From Populus alba (lineage: Eukaryota; Streptophyta; Magnoliopsida; Malpighiales; Salicaceae): DNA of 64,000 nt. Shown here piece after piece: positions 11,065 to 24,160 of the stretch. The first letter of the stretch is position 1. Each line of letters begins with the position of its first letter. Position numbers and translations under genes: made by a program. The DNA is taken from contig NC_133295.1 in assembly GCF_005239225.2 (NCBI RefSeq), forward strand, positions 15,066,001-15,130,000, in the 5' to 3' direction. The notes beneath the pieces were generated by a model. The model made no database searches. It worked only from the letters and a program-made list of their open reading frames with translations, and was not told the DNA's origin.

Positions 11065-11786
11065 AATAACTAATAAAACATGTAACAACATCATAATAAC
11101 TCAAAGTAAGGCTATTGATTTTTCTCAAGGTGATTAAAAAAACAACTTTATTGATTCAATATGCACAATGAATCAAGACATTTGTATGGGACTTTTCCCA
11201 TATATTTTAGGTTTTTCTTTAATGAATACTACTTCATTGTTAATTGAATATCTCAATTTTTTTTTTCTTGTTTTAAACAATGCTACCCCACATATAATCC
11301 TCGTTAGACAATTTCACCTCTCCATCGATCCACATTAATCGATGATAGTAAAAGATTTCGTTTAATTCTATGTACAAATCGTTAAAAGAATCCCAATCTA
11401 TCTTAAAAATCAAATTGAATATCACATCATGTTACATGAAAGAAGGAAATTTATCATGATTTGACATCTTCACACACACACGCACACGCACACGCACGCC
11501 ATCGTTCTCTCATGTGAGGGGTGCTAGGTTAAGGCCATGAAACTATTTGAAGGGACATCATATTCAGACCCCCACGTACAAAATGCCATGGCCATGCCCC
11601 ATCTCACAACGATATGTCCCCTCGATTTGATACTCATGGGGTTTCTATGTTCTCTTATTTTTTTAGCCAAAATGGCTAAAATCTGAAATCATTTTATCAC
11701 TCTCTCCCTCAACTTTACTAGGTTGTCCACTTTGACTGCCCTTTCACACCTCTCTTTCACGTATTTGATGCCCTCGTTTCTGATTT
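11065..11786. other. Intergenic DNA upstream of the SINE
   Basis: No gene is visible. It includes a (CA)n-like run with CGCA interruptions at about 11472-11500 and otherwise unstructured sequence. Confidence 0.55.
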
Positions 11787-11975
11787 AAAAAAAAAAGCAG
11801 AAATTATCTTACTGGTGAGAAAGAGAATCTTCTACATGACTCGAGATTGGACCATCCACGCTAATTACTCGCATGATCTGATCAGCCCTAAGAACCCTAA
11901 CCTGGTATCAAGGTCGAACCATGGTCCAATGACCGTGCCATGCAGTTAATTACCACTAGACTGCACTCCTCCACT
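11787..11975 (-). mobile_element. tRNA-derived SINE, T-tailed
   Basis: On the minus strand a pol III A box (GTCTAGTGGTAATTAACTGC, 11942-11961) is followed by a B box (GGTTCGACCTTGATACC, 11904-11920). That is about the spacing of a tRNA-derived promoter. A roughly 110-bp body follows and ends in a run of T (11787-11796). This layout matches plant SINEs. I could not define a target-site duplication, so both ends are approximate and the copy may be old. Confidence 0.6.
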
Positions 11976-14900
11976 ACTAGTTTGTATGCGTGCATAATTG
12001 ATCATGCCAAGTATATATCTTTCATCAACTACTCAATACAATTAAGCCTCATTATTTATCGAATATAATTAATTGGGTATGAATTAGTAATTATTAATTT
12101 TTCATTAATTTACAATTTGTTTTTGTTGGGTATAAAACAATTATGTTAACCAAGTAATCAGCCATGAACCCTGTATTAACCATACATCACAAGATTTCAT
12201 AATTAAATCTTAAGCAACTATGTCTGGATCCTCCAAGTGTTAACCTATATTGATTCATAAAGAGAACCAAGAGGTCTACGAAAGTCGAATATGATGATAT
12301 ATAATATTAATTCGTGAAATAATGCGAGAAAAACTCCCGTAGAGCTAAACAAGAGAATTCTGTGGTCATTTTGGCCCATGATCTTGTAAACTATTATTAG
12401 CAGATGTATAGCTAGGGAGGATTAACAAACATACAGTTCTTCAAACATTTAATTAATTCCACTGCGACAATCATTCGCCTTTTCCCCACAGCCACAAGTA
12501 CTCAGCTTCGAACGATAAGCAAACCAAAACGACACCCTTCTTTGGTGCTGTGTCATTGATGTTGGTTTTTGCCTCTTCCATTGATGATACAAAGAGCTAG
12601 GTAGGCCCTGCAAAGCAAAAAGAAAAAAGAAAAAAGAAAAAAAAAAAAGGCCACCCTTTACTTTTGGTTACACAACCCAATTTGGGCTTCTCTTAGCCCA
12701 AAAAAGTTGGGAGCAAAATCTTCTTATAAATACTAGTGCCGATGTGTCAGTCAAATGTGTGGAGAGAGCACTCCATCTCAGCACTTGGAAGGATACTTAG
12801 CTTAAAATAGGAAGAGGAGAAAAGAGTTGGGCCATAGAATCCATTTTCAGAAATAATGAAACTCAAGAAACTCCTAGTTAAATGATGATGGGCCCAACTA
12901 ATTAGATTTGGGCTTGGACAAATTAGGGTCAAGTGATTAACGGGCATGGTGGCTGCTGTGTCATGTCACCATTGATCACATGCAAGCAGAAACCATGCCG
13001 TGTGCATGTCTGTGCCAAATTTTACACAAACATTGAAGCAAACTGCATGGCATGCCAATGTGTGTTTCGCTGTTTTGAATTCCTTCTTTTAACTCTTTCA
13101 CAAGTTTGTGTTTCTTGAGAACCTCTGATCGATGGTGACCACATCCGCTGGTATGTGATGTTTGGACGTAGAATCGAGTCCTTGTGAATGAGCGGAGACA
13201 TGTGCTCTTGTAAAAATCTTCCCTTGATTCTCAGTTTTTATGGAAAAGAACAAAATCTTGGATTTTAATTGAGAAAAATCATGATAAATTGAGATGATCT
13301 TTTTTGTCTAACCCCCAAAAAGCTATTATCTTGTCTCCACCCCACCATGAGAGAAAACTTGTTAACTCGAGATTCCCTTCCCAATGAATCATATACTTGC
13401 ATGTAAATTAAGAAATGCAAGTCGTAGAGTTTAAATTAGGAATGTTTTCCGGTTAACTTGAGGTTTCTAATGGATCACATATTTACATGTAGGTTGAGAA
13501 ATACAAGTTGTAGAATTTATATTAGGAGTGTTTTCTCTTTTTAATTAACTCCTTATCACTTGATTATTGTTATTTAAGATATATATTACTCACTTAAAAA
13601 AAAAAAAAAAAAATACTGAAACTAGTTGTTAGGAAAGTCCCACATGCTTTAAGAAAGGTAGTAAACTTAAGTGGCTATAGGAGCCGGCATCACATGATAA
13701 ATGTTATAATCTCTTTGCACACAGGGATCGAGGCAGACAATTTTGAGTTATGTAAGGGAAATATATTGATGTATCACCAATCTGGCAATAGACGTGTCAT
13801 CGTGTTAGAATCACGATGTTGACAATTCTTATATAAACTATACTGTTTTCACAATTGACACATAATGGTGCGCATGCTCGCTCTAATAGTCGTGTTATTC
13901 TCCACCCATTCCATGATTTGAACGTTTTCTCCCTTGCTCCATGGGTAACATGTCATGCTGCTTTATATATGGCTGCATGTGCATGGCCCATCATGGTCAA
14001 TGGCATCGTATGCATGCATGATACTCGTGTCACAATGCTTGGAAATTGTAGGGCAACATGGCCGGAACAATATTGCTAGATATGTGTCATATATAGATGC
14101 CATCATTTCACGATTAATTCATGACACATGATAGATATGAGGAGGAGTAAATAAGAATGATAAATTAAGTGCAAGGCCATTGATGGAAGTAGTGAAGTGT
14201 GCAAATTTGTAACCTCTACGATCAGTGCTAGCTGCTCTTCCTTGGATGAATCACGAGGCCTAACAAAAGTTTGGTTCATTTGAATAGATGACTCGGTCCA
14301 AATGATCTTGTATAATTAAGGATCGATGCATAGGGCTTCTATATATGGCTTAATTTGTTTCTAATTATAGACACTGTACAATCAAGATGGATTTAGTTGC
14401 TCCTAAGGTTATCGTCTCTAATTAATTCAAATTAATATGAATATACACTAAGGGTGTTAAGAAAAACATCACATTTATAATCTAAATCATGAGTTAAATT
14501 GGTTTGATTCATATTAATTTAGAACATTATTATTTCAATCTTTCTTATAATAAATTAATAAATAAAGCGATGTAGGTTTTTTGTTTTCTCAATTAAATTT
14601 AAACCGGTTTTTGGTAATCTAAATCTTGAGTTAAATTGGTTTTTTGTTTTCCAATACAAATAAAAACATAGTTTTTACATGTCATCATATTAACCCACCG
14701 GCCTGATCAAGTCGGGGAGATCACAACATCGTTGAAAAGTTTAATAAGATGTCGGCAACCGGCATTGTTGGCTGTCATATGTACTTTCTGGTGACAGCTC
14801 AACGTCGCCACCATTATCTTGAGGTCTGTGGATGCCACCCTTCATGGCTTGTAATTAGTAAGATCAATATCTCACATCAAACAATACCATCAATTTTGAA

Positions 14901-16347
14901 TTCCCTGTTATTTCTTCTTTTCAATATTTGACAACAGAGGCAGCAGGTGGGATTAAAAATCTCTTGAGGGCCAAGAAAAAGTAGAAAATAAGTCAGAGAG
15001 AATACTTGAGGGAATCACATGCATGAAAATCATGATATTAACACGAACACCTTTGTGGTCACTGTGTCACCATAGAAGCAAAAAAGAGGACGACGACAGA
15101 TTTGACAAGATGAACTTGAAATTTAAAATAAAAAAAATGATCCAAACGCAGCTTCACCAGAATTCTTGGCATCGGAAGAGATTAATCAAAGGCAGCCCTT
15201 CTTTTCAATATTTAAAATATAAAATATGCCACCCAATGTGACTACAAAGCCTACGGACAACTTTTATTTACCTCCCACCAATGATCCCCCCTACTGGTCT
15301 CCTTTCCTTAGTTGTCAAAGCCGAATTAAAGATGTAAAATCACATTCGTTTGTCCCATGAAGTGGAAGATGACGGTCCAAAAATCAAATTCTTTGTCCCC
15401 TAAGAGACTAGCTACGTAGATGCTTACATAATATTTGTAGTATAACTCAATATCCAATGGGCCTGTCAGTGAAAACAGTTCTCATCTTCTTTAATTTTTT
15501 ATTTTTTTAATATATTATTATTAATTACATATAAAAGTAAAAGCAATCCTCCCCCTCTTTAATATCTCTTTTTCTTGATGTAAGTAGGGCGTTTCGTCTC
15601 TCATCGTTTGATATTTCTGTGGGGCTATGATTCGTGAATAAAAAAGTGAAAAATAATGAAAAAAAATTATCATATTTATAAAATTATTTCAATTTAAAAT
15701 TTAAAAAATGATTGAGATTTCAAGATATAATTTAATATTTTTTTAAATAAAATTTTTTTAAACTTAAAACTTATACAGATTTATATAATTTTATTAATTA
15801 AATTAGATAATAAAATTTAAATTCATAATTATTGTCCATTAAAACTTTAATATATTATATTACGTTAAAAGCTAGTGAGAATTTATAGAAAATAAACAAT
15901 AAATAAATATGAAACATTGATTTGAAACAAATGATTGAATTGACTTGGACTAATTAACTTTAAACGTGAGAGAAATTATTAGGTGAATCTAGCTAGTTTA
16001 TTATCTAAATTCATGGATCAAGCTAATAAAATTGTTAAAAATCATTAAATTTATCTAAATCATTTTTTTGTGTTGTTGTATTTTTAATTATTTTATTTTA
16101 TTCTTATGATTTTTCTATTGCATTCTAGATGTGATTCACTAAATTAATTATTTGAAAATTTAATGATTTGTAAGAGACCATTTTTTCGAAAAACCTATTA
16201 AATATCATGTCAAATTAATTACCCATCCATCTTAAGCAACTAGCTTCCACTAACTTCATTGAAAACTATATTTCTTTCAATCTAAAATTTTAAACTAGTT
16301 ATTAAAATTGAAACAAATTCTTACACCTTGCTAGCTGCAAAGTAATC
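11976..16347. other. AT-rich intergenic DNA
   Basis: I see no convincing gene. ORFs of 60-75 codons at 12747-12947, 12933-13118, 13855-14079, 14749-14931 and 15023-15241 lack recognisable domains and splice context. Poly(A) and poly(T) runs and AT-rich blocks are frequent. Unannotated non-coding transcripts cannot be excluded. Confidence 0.5.
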
Positions 16348-16359
16348 AAGTATAAGCCC

Positions 16360-16391
<32 letters not shown>

Positions 16392-16399
16392 TAAGCCCA
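16348..16399 (+). mobile_element. Bare poly(A) retroposition with 13-bp target-site duplication
   Basis: The 13-mer AAGTATAAGCCCA occurs at 16348-16360 and again at 16387-16399, with only A residues (about 26) between. This is what target-primed reverse transcription leaves when first-strand synthesis stops inside the poly(A) tail: a tail-only LINE or SINE insertion. A second run of A (about 16472-16495) nearby has no such flanks. Confidence 0.7.
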
Positions 16400-16796
16400 C
16401 CAATAAAATAATAATATTTTGTTTAAAGATTAGCTGTTAATTTTTAAAAAAATTCAAGGTCTTCAATCATTAAAAAAAAAAAAAAAAAAAAAAAAAGACA
16501 TAACTAATTTAGGCATCCAATTACGACAGCAAAAATCAGCTTTCAGTACTGGTGGAAAAAAAACTATAAGAAGAAGAAAGCAAGAGAATTTTATCCACAC
16601 TTGGCCTGGATCGTTGATGGTGGATTAAAGATATTCTGACTCTACACTGTTCACCTTAAAAAAAACATAAACAGAGAGAATCTGATCTTTTGATCGATGA
16701 CTTTGGAATTATAATATTTTAATAAACATAGCCTACATAGGTATATATGTTTTCAAGTTTCAAGAATGAAATCTGGGATGCTCGAACATAGGTATA

Positions 16797-16823
16797 TATA
16801 TATTATATATATATATATATATT
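16797..16823. repeat. (AT)n microsatellite
   Basis: An interrupted AT run of about 27 bp. Confidence 0.85.
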
Positions 16824-17086
16824 TATATATGTCCATCAGGGACCAAATCCTAGTAACTAACGAGCTTGTCTCTTGGCACACAAAACGACATTGTGTGTGT
16901 GTATATAATTAATCACCGCTTTAATTACTCACTAATTAATTTCAATTAAGCTAATCAAGTCCTATTAATTAGAGTATTCTATTAGAAGATAAAGTCCCAA
17001 GTTTTCTTTTCTAATTTTATTTTTTAGAAAAACGAAATATTATTCTATTTCTAAATAGCTCGGTAATTTTGTTTTCTTATAAAGCC

Positions 17087-17302
17087 TGTTTGTTTCTGCA
17101 TTCTAAAAGTTTTTTTGAAAAAATTTAAAAATTTTTATTTTTTTATTTACTTTAAATTAATATGTTTTTAGTGTTTTCAAATCATTTTGATGTACTTATA
17201 TCTAAAATAATTTTTTTAAAATAAAAAAAAATCATTGGCATGCATTTTAACACGAAAAGTTATTTGAAAAGTAACCGCAACCACAATGCCAAACAAGCTC
17301 GA
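17087..17302. mobile_element. MITE-like AT-rich element with imperfect inverted ends
   Basis: The left end AGCCTGTTTGTTTCTGCATT and the inverse of the right end (GAGCTTGTTTGGCATTGTGG) are similar, giving an imperfect terminal inverted repeat around an AT-rich 216-bp body. Similar end words occur at 25.2-26.1 kb and 60.5-60.9 kb. It has no coding capacity, and no clear target duplication was found. I infer a non-autonomous DNA element. Confidence 0.4.
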
Positions 17303-17677
17303 TAATAGTTATTTTTTTAAAAATATTTTTTTGCTTCAAAATGTTTTAAAATAATATTTTTTTTAAAAAAACAATTATTTATAATATCATCATAGTGAGA
17401 TACACAAAGAAATGAGATATTTACAATGATGTATCTTTTGATTACTGACGAGGAGTATATAATTTGATACATGGGTATAACACGACGAATCATAACTTCG
17501 AATCTCGAGCAGGTTTCTCCACCTGAATATATGTAGTACGAGTAACATATCCAACGGATTCAACATCACGTAAGTAATAAAGTCTTTTTATGATTAATAA
17601 ATGTTAATTGTTGAGTTTTATGTATTTATTTTTTTAATTTAACATTAATATTTTATGAATATTATGTTGGTTTCTTG

Positions 17678-17908
17678 TTACGGGATGGTCAAGAAGCCGC
17701 ATTTTATCTTTATAATATTGATGAAGAAAGCGAAGTTCACAACGTAGCGTCCTGATGGTTAAATGTTTATCACACTGGACTTGAAATCTTTGGAAAGAAA
17801 CTAACTCTTGATGATGACATGAAAGGGGACGAGGTCACTCAAGCAAGTGCTAGATTTAGTCATGCTGCTGATGAATCCAGATCATCCAATAGACAACACA
17901 GACTTTGA
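17678..17908 (+). pseudogene. Unidentified coding-like relic, one in-frame stop
   Basis: A 77-codon stretch in one frame reads like an ordinary soluble protein, with acidic residues and few low-complexity runs. One TGA after about 27 codons interrupts it. It begins near LRDGQEAAFYLYNIDEES and ends with a TGA. The base composition is clearly less AT-rich than the flanks. I do not recognise the family. A decayed transposase or a captured gene fragment would fit, but this is inference. Confidence 0.3.
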
Positions 17909-18307
17909 GTTATGTTTATATATTTTACGATTACTTGAATATTAAATTATTTTATATTCATTTTGCATGCATGAATGTGTGTGTATTGTATTTTTTAGGC
18001 TATTTGTGATTATAAAATATGAGACTATATTGAGTTTAGCTAGGATTTATTGATTGCGGTTATTGTGATTATTTGTAGGTTTGTAGGTTTTTTTAAGAGG
18101 GATAAAATTTTGGGTATAATTCCTCTACAGATAAACTTTATTCAAGTTTTGATAAAATTATAAATACTTTAATTCTATAAATTTTTTCAGGCTTAAAACA
18201 TGAAAATGACCCAAAACCTTATAGTAGTCAAAATAGTTTGACCATTTTTGCTATTGTCTAACTATTTTATCAAATATCCAATTATTTTTCAAAATAGTTT
18301 CCTTAAG

Positions 18308-18430
18308 AATGTTGCGGTTTTGAACGCGACATTGAATCAGATGTCGCCATTTAGAAATGCGACATTAAATTAATGTCGTGGTTCTGAAACGCAACATGTA
18401 TCAAATGTTGCGGTTTTGAACTGCGATATT
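18308..18430. repeat. Imperfect CG-containing tandem repeat
   Basis: Four variants of a motif alternating TGTTGCGGTTTTGAAC and GCGACATT(A/G)AAT follow each other over about 120 bp. Neighbouring motifs are partly complementary, so the array can fold. It stands out in AT-rich DNA because of its CG dinucleotides. Its function and origin are unknown. Confidence 0.55.
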
Positions 18431-19530
18431 ATTAAAATATTATAGAACCATAATATCCTCAAACTGAGTTATTTTTGTTTTTTTTAAAAAATCCTTTAAT
18501 ATTTCAGCATTTAATTATATTTTGGCTATTAATTACCCAATTTATCAAAATAAAATAAAATAAAATCATTGCAATACTTCAACATTGTTATCTATCAACT
18601 TTTGTGTGTGATTCGCAGAAGATTTTTTTTACTTTATAATTGTACTTTCTCTTGTCATAATTTAGAATCATTTAGGACCTTACTTGCATGGTATCGATCA
18701 TGACTACCATATATATAATTAAATACATTAATTATAAATAATAATAAACTCGGAATAATTATAAATCTTATCCCTTGGATTGTGTGGTGACAGTACCATA
18801 TAAGAAACCTTCAAATACATAACATCTATATATATAAAGTTAGAGACACTTTTGATTTTTATGGTCAAAAAGGTATTCTTAAATTGTTTTTATTATATTT
18901 TAATATTAAATATTTTTTTAATTGAGTCAAAGATATACCATTTATATTAAAATGAGAAGATCGACTAATCCATTTCTCTAGTTTTCTCCTTAATTATAAA
19001 ATAGATCTGGTTTTAATTTAAAGTCCAGATTTTAAGATAAAAAAAAAAAATTATTTCTTGAAATTAATGCATTAACAATATAAAAATATATTTTTAAAAG
19101 TTAAAATAGTAGTAAACGTAAATTTAGTTTTTGATTGAAGTGTAAACTAGCGGTTAATGAACAAAAAGAAACTCTGATAAATATCAAGGGCACACACGGG
19201 GTTGCGATCCAGTCCAAGAGTAGGTATGCTGCAGCCTTGGTCAAAAATCCAAAAGGCGGAAAACATATAGAGGAGGAATTCGTTTGAATAGTAGTGATGT
19301 TTCCACATCAGATTTTCTTAATTTCATACTTAGGAATAATAAGAGAAGAGAGACTAGAAATTTGACAGCCTCAAATCAACGAGAAGGCAGGTTGGAAAAA
19401 TCGCCAAAAAAAAAAGAAAAAAAAGAAAAGAAAAGAGAGGGAGAGAGAATGTTCAAACTTAAACTACGTAAAGGGGCATGTAGTTTCTCTAGTCAAATCT
19501 CCGACATTTCTGAAGCCTCTCCTCTCCATC
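18431..19530. other. Intergenic DNA and upstream region of the P450 gene
   Basis: AT-rich sequence without a supported gene. The last 250 bp hold purine-rich runs (about 19405-19450) and lead into the P450 promoter. Confidence 0.55.
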
Positions 19531-19538
19531 TATAAATA
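19531..19538 (+). promoter_or_regulatory. TATA box of the P450 gene
   Basis: TATAAATA lies 138 bp upstream of the P450 start codon and is followed by a pyrimidine-rich CTCTATCTCTCTTATC leader typical of plant transcription starts. A start near 19560-19570 would give a 5' UTR of about 110 bp. Confidence 0.65.
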
Positions 19539-19675
19539 CCCTCTTGCTTCCTCTATCTCTCTTATCAATACGAAAGCTAGAACAAGAAACACTAGTGCGA
19601 TTTATATCTTCTGCCTTGGAAGATATCGTAACACTGCTTTTAATTGCTTGTTTTTTTGCGTGAAAGATAAGAGAG

Positions 19676-22600
19676 ATGGGAGTGCTATTTCAAGTGCTTA
19701 TTTTCTCCTTTCTTGGTAGTTTTTTTAACGTAATATGGAGAATATTGTTTTCTTGCTGGATTTTGCCTGGTAGGGCCCATATGAAGCTAAGGAAAAATGG
19801 GTTTCGAGGTCCAACACCAAATTTCCCTTTAGGAAATCATAGGGAAATCAAAAGGATTAGTAGGGAAGCAACAGTTTCTTCTTCTTCTTCTTCTTCTTCT
19901 GGGTCCTTAAAAATCTCTAATGATATTCATTCTTCAGTTTTTCCCTACTTCTCTCAATGGCAGAAGTCTCATGGTAAGACTCATGACCTTCTTCTTCTTC
20001 TGAATTTTTTCGTCTTCTAACGTACGCAATTTTCACATTTGTTGCCGTGTGTGTCAACTTTATGCAAGGAATTAAGGCTACTTCTGTTAAGACAAGTATA
20101 CAGATATGTGTATATGTAACACGAATGATAATATGTGTACATTTGATGCCTTGTAGGGAAAGTATTCATATACTGGTTAGGTACAGAGCCATTTTTGTAC
20201 ATAGCAGACCCAGATTTCTTGAAAGAAATGGCTTCAGGGGTGATGGGCAAGAGTTGGGGAAAGCCTCGAGTGTTTAAACATGATAGAGAACCCATGTTTG
20301 GTAACGGTTTGGTCATGGCTGAAGGTGATGAATGGGTTCGCCACCGCCATGTTATCACTCCTGCATTCTCTCCAGCCAACTTGAAGGTCCATTTATACCA
20401 TCTCTCTCTTTTAATTAACTCTATGTGTGTAAATCAGATAGTTTCAATGGTGAATTTTGTGGAAAGAATGCACCCAAAAATAGTGGCATCGACTATTCAC
20501 TAATTAACATAATAGTGTGTGTTAATGTACATGATCACCTTACCATAAATAGAAAAGGATGTGTTTCATTTTCATGTTCTTGGGTGGTCGTATAAACTTC
20601 ATAGAGTAAATGGATGGATGGAATTTCACGTAATTTGTCAAAAAGGTGCAATCTTTATCTCACCGTGATTTGATTTGGTCTAGCTAGATTATAGACTTTG
20701 ACTACAAAAATTCTTCCTTCGAAATGATTACTTTTTCCTGTTCCACACTGATAAGCTCCGAGGGTTTTTTTATTCTAAATTTTTTTATCTCTTACTTGTC
20801 CTCCAGGCTATGTCTAGCTTAATGGTGGAGTCCACCACAAAGATGCTAGACAAGTGGACTGCCCTCATAAATTCCGGCAACCATGAAATCGACGTGGAGA
20901 GAGAAATCACGGCGACGGCCGGAGAGATAATAGCCAAGGCAAGCTTTGGCATAAGCTATGAAAATGGGAGCAAGGTGTTTGAGAAATTAAGGGCAATGCA
21001 AATCACTCTGTTTAAATCAAACCGTTATGTGGGGGTACCCTTTAGCAAGCTCATCTCCCCTAAAAAAACCATCGAGGCCAAAAAGCTTGGAAATGAAATC
21101 GATGCTCTCCTCTTATCTATCATAAAAGCTCATAAAAATTCTAATGATGGGTGTCCTCAAAAGGATTTGCTAGGGTTATTGCTCCAAGTGGATCGTGTGA
21201 ATGGAATGTCAGGGAAGATGTTAACAACAAGGCAATTGGTCGATGAGTGCAAGACTTTCTTCTTTGGTGGCCACGAGACCACAGCTTTGGCTCTGTCATG
21301 GACATTGCTGCTTTTGGCTATGCATCCAGACTGGCAAAACATATTGAGAGAGGAGATTAGACAAGTTACAGGAGATAAAGAAATTGATTTCACGAAGGTT
21401 GCTGGACTGAAGAAGGTACGTAAGATGCTAGCTAGCTAGCTGAATCTCATTTTTTCAGATTATGCTCATGCATGATCTATACATGATTTTGTTTCTTTGT
21501 TTAATACTTCTTTCATCTGAAATTCTTAGGGTAAAAGCTAGAGTCCATCGATCATCCCCCTTATATGTATGTAAATGGATAGATGAATAATTGAATGTAG
21601 ACTATAAGTAGGGGCCATGCACTCACAAAAAGATGTTTGCTGCGTACTTCTATACGTAAAATTTACATGCATCTCATTTATTTACAGGCACACCTCAGTG
21701 ACTCCAACTAAATCACAACACCTTTTTTCCTTAGTTGCCATGAGCTTGCTAGCTACATGCTAGCTAGAGCATCCAAATTAATTATTAACAATATATATAG
21801 CTAGGCGCCGCTATATATTCTAAACTATGACAATAATTCTCTTTTTTTAAAAGCTCGAATCTAAGATTGGCTACGTAGCCATAACAATAAGAATAACTTG
21901 CAGAGAGGGGGATTGAATATATAAGATTGATGTTAGAAACCATTGAGGTTGGTGTCTGATCAGAGACCAAATTGTAATTAGATGGTCTAGGTCAAATACA
22001 AGAAGGTCTTAGTCCACACGCCCACCTCTTGGGCACTTAAGGTGGCATGTCTGAGGGACACACGTAACAGCGAAGTGGCACTTTTTATTCCCACCTGGAC
22101 ATGGCTAAGCCCCCATGGTTTTGACTGGCCAAAAGTGTTTTTGACAGCATACCCCTAACCGTCCACCACCACCCCCAATGCACATAATGGCTTTGACAAG
22201 CTTACATATGCATTTGCGTCATCATCTCTGTTACAGTGCCTTCTTCGGTGTATTTGAAAAACAACTTTTAAGAAGTTAGTTTAATGGTTAAAAAGTATGG
22301 TTTTTTAAGAGGTTTTAGGCATAAGTCTCAGGATTAATATCCATAAAGATTTTATTGAAATTGTACGAAGACACCACCTCGACGCGGAGAGTGTGCTTTT
22401 AAGATAATTCTCTCCAGCTAGCACAGATACATACAATATTGAATTTGACATTTTGCACATTTTTTAATGTACTTTTCTTTTGTTTTGAATGCATTTCAGA
22501 TGGGGTGGGTGATGAATGAAGTCTTACGGCTCTACCCGCCATCGCCTAATGTGCAGAGGCAAGCTAGAGAAGATATTCGAGTAAATGACCTCTTAATACC

Positions 22601-22925
22601 AAATGGGACCAACATGTGGATTGATGTTGTAGCCATGCACCATGACCCTAAACTATGGGGAGAAGATGCGAACGAGTTTAAACCAGAGAGGTTCAAGGAT
22701 GACTTGTATGGCGGATGCAGACACAAGATGGGGTTTCTGCCTTTCGGGTTTGGAGGAAGAATGTGCATAGGCAGGAACTTGACAGCGATGGAGTATAAGA
22801 TTGTGCTAACCTTGATTCTCACTAGGTTTTCATTCTCTGTCTCTCCAACATACAGTCATTCTCCAGCTATTTTGCTTTCCTTAAGGCCCGGCAATGGCCT
22901 GCAACTCATTCTCCAGCCCATTTAG
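19676..22925 (+). CDS. Cytochrome P450, CYP72 clan (CYP714/715/749-like)
   Basis: A membrane haem monooxygenase of the ER. Four exons (19676-19973, 20157-20386, 20807-21415, 22500-22925) with GT-AG introns close into one 520-residue frame, the usual P450 length. A hydrophobic anchor (residues 1-25) precedes basic residues and a Gly/Pro hinge (NGFRGPTP). Later come the WVRHRH helix-C region, the oxygen-binding helix I motif GGHETT (about 330-335), the K-helix ExxR (EVLR, 386-389), FKPERF and the haem loop FGFGGRMCIG with Cys 468. All catalytic landmarks are intact, so it is probably functional. A (TTC)n run encodes an eight-Ser stretch near residue 70. CYP72-clan enzymes oxidise hormones or terpenoids; the substrate cannot be told from sequence. 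I am sure of P450 and clan, less of the family. An inverted broken copy of exon 3 lies 3 kb downstream. Confidence 0.93.
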
Positions 22926-23429
22926 GCTCCTTTTCTTGCCAATATATATATGTATAGCTAGGTCATGTACGTATAGAGTTTTCAAACCACAGGATACATC
23001 CATGCCAATTAAGCTTTATATATCTTGTGGCTTAATTAGAAGATATATGAATAACGTAGCTGGAACATAGATTATGAGTCCCTGGTTATTTTATTTGCCA
23101 TGATTGATCATTCAAATGTTCTTTTCCACCCGTTCAGAAACTGTAAATCTCAAAGGATTGTTCACATCATCAAATAAACAATTTTTTTATTCTTTTGAGG
23201 AAAAATGACTGATCGATCCAACAAAGAGTCTATTACATGCATGTGAACTTCATATGTGGAGATACATACATAAACGAAAAGGATATATCGCCTAGCGAGC
23301 CTGTATATATATATATATATATCCCTCAAGTTCTAACATATATAGGATCGATGTTGCGTGTGGAAAATGCTAATAGCTAGCAGTCCACAACATCACTAAG
23401 GCACTTCGCTGGAAGGCAGTCCCCAGATT
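22926..23429. other. 3' flank of the P450 gene
   Basis: Probable 3' UTR and intergenic sequence. It contains a short (AT)n run at about 23304-23322 and no gene. Confidence 0.55.
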
Positions 23430-23937
23430 TTGTGAATTTTAAAGTCAAAATAAATTTATCGGATTGAACCCCTTAATTTATTAGGCCCAACAGTACTGAG
23501 ACACATGACACACGGAATTGAAACAGTAAATGGAGACCTTTCCATTTATTTATTGCTTCTCTCAAATTTTCTTTCTACATCGAAAAAAGAAATATTCTGT
23601 TTGAGAAAAAAAGGGTCAAGAAAAAGAATTTATAACAGTATATTTTCCAAAACCATTTAAAGAATTGTAAACCAATATTTTTCTTTATGACTGCTGACCA
23701 CATCAATTCTTATATGTGGCCCTGCCATGAACAAACAAGCACCTGCTATTTGATAGTTTCACAGTTAAATTTTAAAGTCAACGCTCCCGCGGTATCAGAC
23801 TCAACAGTGCTGAAACACACGTGGTATAAGAAATTGGAACAGTCAAAGGAGACCATTCCATTTATTTTTTGTTTCTCAGAAATTCTCCTTCCAATACATA
23901 GGCGACAAGGCCCATCTTAGATTCGAGCCTCCTTTTC

Positions 23938-24001
<64 letters not shown>

Positions 24002-24160
24002 CGCCCTTGGACCATGCCATATGTTTCTGGTCTCTAAAATTCTCATTCTGAAAAGAATTTTGTTTGAAAAAGAAAGGGTCAAGAAAAGAATTTATAATAT
24101 ATATTATATTATTTAACATCAATATTTTTCTTTAATTATGACTGCTAACCACATCAACTC
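23430..24160 (+). repeat. Degenerate direct repeats of about 300 bp downstream of the P450 gene
   Basis: Words such as GGAGACC-TTCCATTTATTT, AAAGGGTCAAGAAAA-GAATTTATAA and GACTGCT(G/A)ACCACATCAA recur in the same order at about 23450-23705 and again across 23770-24150. A third partial copy (ATCTTAGATTCGAGC) continues to 24240. The duplicated block was later split by an AT microsatellite. Local segmental duplication fits, together with the nearby P450 fragment. Confidence 0.65.
23941..23996. repeat. (AT)n microsatellite
   Basis: A perfect AT run of about 55 bp inside the degenerate repeats. It creates spurious Tyr-Ile ORFs on the minus strand. Confidence 0.95.

Noticed and set aside
12747..13118. 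ORFs of 61-66 codons in the large intergenic region
   Set aside because: No domain, no splice partners and codon use like the surrounding DNA. Not enough to call a gene.
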